From JANOGU01 sp964499865 (lineage in GTDB: Bacteria > Pseudomonadota > Alphaproteobacteria > Rhodobacterales > Rhodobacteraceae), in the NCBI GenBank assembly GCA_964499865.1, contig CAZCPY010000174.1, forward strand, positions 1-5,801: a stretch of 5,801 nucleotides of DNA, in the 5' to 3' direction. Each line of letters starts with the position of its first letter. The stretch's first letter is position 1. Below the pieces are notes generated by a model, which saw nothing but the letters and a program-made list of their open reading frames with translations, was not told the origin of the DNA and searched no databases. Below, piece after piece: positions 4,835-5,801 of the stretch. The translations under genes were made by a program, and so were the position numbers.

Positions 4835-5801
4835 ATGTCCACCGCCCCCTTTGCCGCCTTCGAATGGATGATCGCCTGGCGCTACCTGCGGGCCCGGCGG
4901 GCCGAGGGCGGGATCAGCGTGATGACCTGGATCAGCCTGATCGGGATCACGCTGGCGGTCTTTGCGCTGATCGCCACGCTGGCGGTGCGGGCAGGCTTCC
5001 GGGCCGAGTTCGTCGATACGATCCTGGGCGCCAACGCGCACATGACCGTCTATGCCGTCGAACGTCAGGACGGGCAGGGCCGCCTGCTGCGCGGCTTCAC
5101 CGACTATGACGCCATCGCCGAACGCCTGCGCGCCATCCCCGGCGTGACGCGGGCCGCGCCGATGGTGCGGGCGCAGGTGATGGCGACCTCGGGGGAACGC
5201 TCCACCGGCGTCGAGATCTTCGGCATGGCGCCCGAGGACGTGGCGACGATCCCCCGCGTCGGGCAGCTTGCCGCAGGCTCCACCGCCTTCGGCGACCTGT
5301 CGCGGCTGCCGCAGGGGATCGCCATCGGCTCGGGCGTGGCGCGCGAGCTTGGGGTGACGGTGGGCGACCGCATCCGCCTGATTTCCCCCAACGGCGCGCG
5401 CACCGCACTTGGCACGAGCCCGCGGATCAGCGCCTTCGAGGTCGTCTACATCTTCACCGCCGGCCGCTGGGACCTGGACCGCACCCGCGTCTACCTGCCG
5501 CTCGCCGAGGCGCAGCCCTACCTCAACCGCGAGGGGCGGGCCGACGAGATCGAGGTGATGGTGGCCGACCCCGACCGGGTGGAGGACCTGACCGGGGCGA
5601 TGCTGGCCGCCGCCGGGCCCGACGCGCTGCTGTGGTCCTGGCGCGACAGCGCGGGGGCCTTCCTGCGCGCGCTGGATGTCGAGGACAACGTGATGTTCGT
5701 GATCCTGTCGGTGCTGGTGCTGATCGCCACGATGAACATCGTCTCGGGCCTGATCATGCTGGTCAAGAACAAGGGCCGCGACATCGGCATCCTGCGCACC
5801 A
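4835..5801 (+). CDS. lolC: Lipoprotein-releasing ABC transporter permease, LolC/LolE family (partial, runs off the right edge)
   Basis: LolC/E permeases work with the ATPase LolD to extract lipoproteins from the inner membrane and pass them to LolA. Visible here are 322 codons of an expected 410-430. The start is FEWMIAWRYLRARRAEGG (9-26), the family's cytoplasmic N-terminus with basic residues. Next come transmembrane helix 1 (about 29-52, ISLIGITLAVFALIATLAV), a periplasmic domain (about 55-280, including LGANAHMTVY, AIGSGVARELGV and YIFTAGRWDLDRTRVYLPL) and helix 2 (about 285-310). The conserved KNKGRDIGILRT follows, the cytoplasmic coupling segment that contacts the ATPase. Helices 3 and 4 lie beyond the window. 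The ATG at 4835 gives the N-terminal length I expect in relatives; an in-frame ATG at 4823 adds four residues. Neither has a convincing ribosome binding site. lolD would be expected next. LolC versus LolE cannot be separated here. Confidence 0.93.
   Translation, partial: MSTAPFAAFEWMIAWRYLRARRAEGGISVMTWISLIGITLAVFALIATLAVRAGFRAEFVDTILGANAHMTVYAVERQDGQGRLLRGFTDYDAIAERLRAIPGVTRAAPMVRAQVMATSGERSTGVEIFGMAPEDVATIPRVGQLAAGSTAFGDLSRLPQGIAIGSGVARELGVTVGDRIRLISPNGARTALGTSPRISAFEVVYIFTAGRWDLDRTRVYLPLAEAQPYLNREGRADEIEVMVADPDRVEDLTGAMLAAAGPDALLWSWRDSAGAFLRALDVEDNVMFVILSVLVLIATMNIVSGLIMLVKNKGRDIGILRT

Overview
The window is GC-rich DNA (roughly 70% by eye), with strong G/C preference at third codon positions. 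The protein sequences of proS and lolC look like those of Rhodobacterales (Paracoccus/Rhodobacter-type Alphaproteobacteria). The genus cannot be fixed from this sequence alone.

Left edge (1-760): The first 54 bases read as the last 17 codons and stop of a transposase that resembles the IS481 family. The end of the element falls on a CTAG target motif. Directly after it comes an unrecognised 207-codon reading frame with no ribosome binding site at its first ATG. This looks like a gene whose front part was displaced by the insertion. A plausible sigma-70 promoter overlaps its end and serves the next gene.

Middle (760-3235): A 110-residue, lysine- and glutamate-rich helical protein of unknown function lies on the plus strand. 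It converges through a perfect 11-bp hairpin on a minus-strand fasciclin (FAS1) domain protein. Divergent from the FAS1 gene is proS, a 443-residue prolyl-tRNA synthetase of the short type without the inserted editing domain. proS converges on a minus-strand polytopic membrane protein of unknown function. A 9-bp-stem hairpin sits between them, directly against the stop codon of the membrane protein gene.

Right side (3235-5801): Divergent from the membrane protein gene is a dihydrofolate-reductase-like (RibD C-terminal fold) oxidoreductase. After a short G-rich tandem repeat comes lolC, the permease of the lipoprotein-releasing ABC transporter, which runs off the right edge after 322 codons.

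The housekeeping backbone is proS and lolC, which as I recall are close neighbours in many relatives. The genes around and between them look like small, individually transcribed accessory genes rather than one pathway. I see no defence system, CRISPR array, tRNA or rRNA, and no convincing novel multi-gene system. The points most worth a second look are the IS481-type end with its possibly disrupted neighbour, the stop-codon-abutting hairpin, and the initiation signals of lolC.
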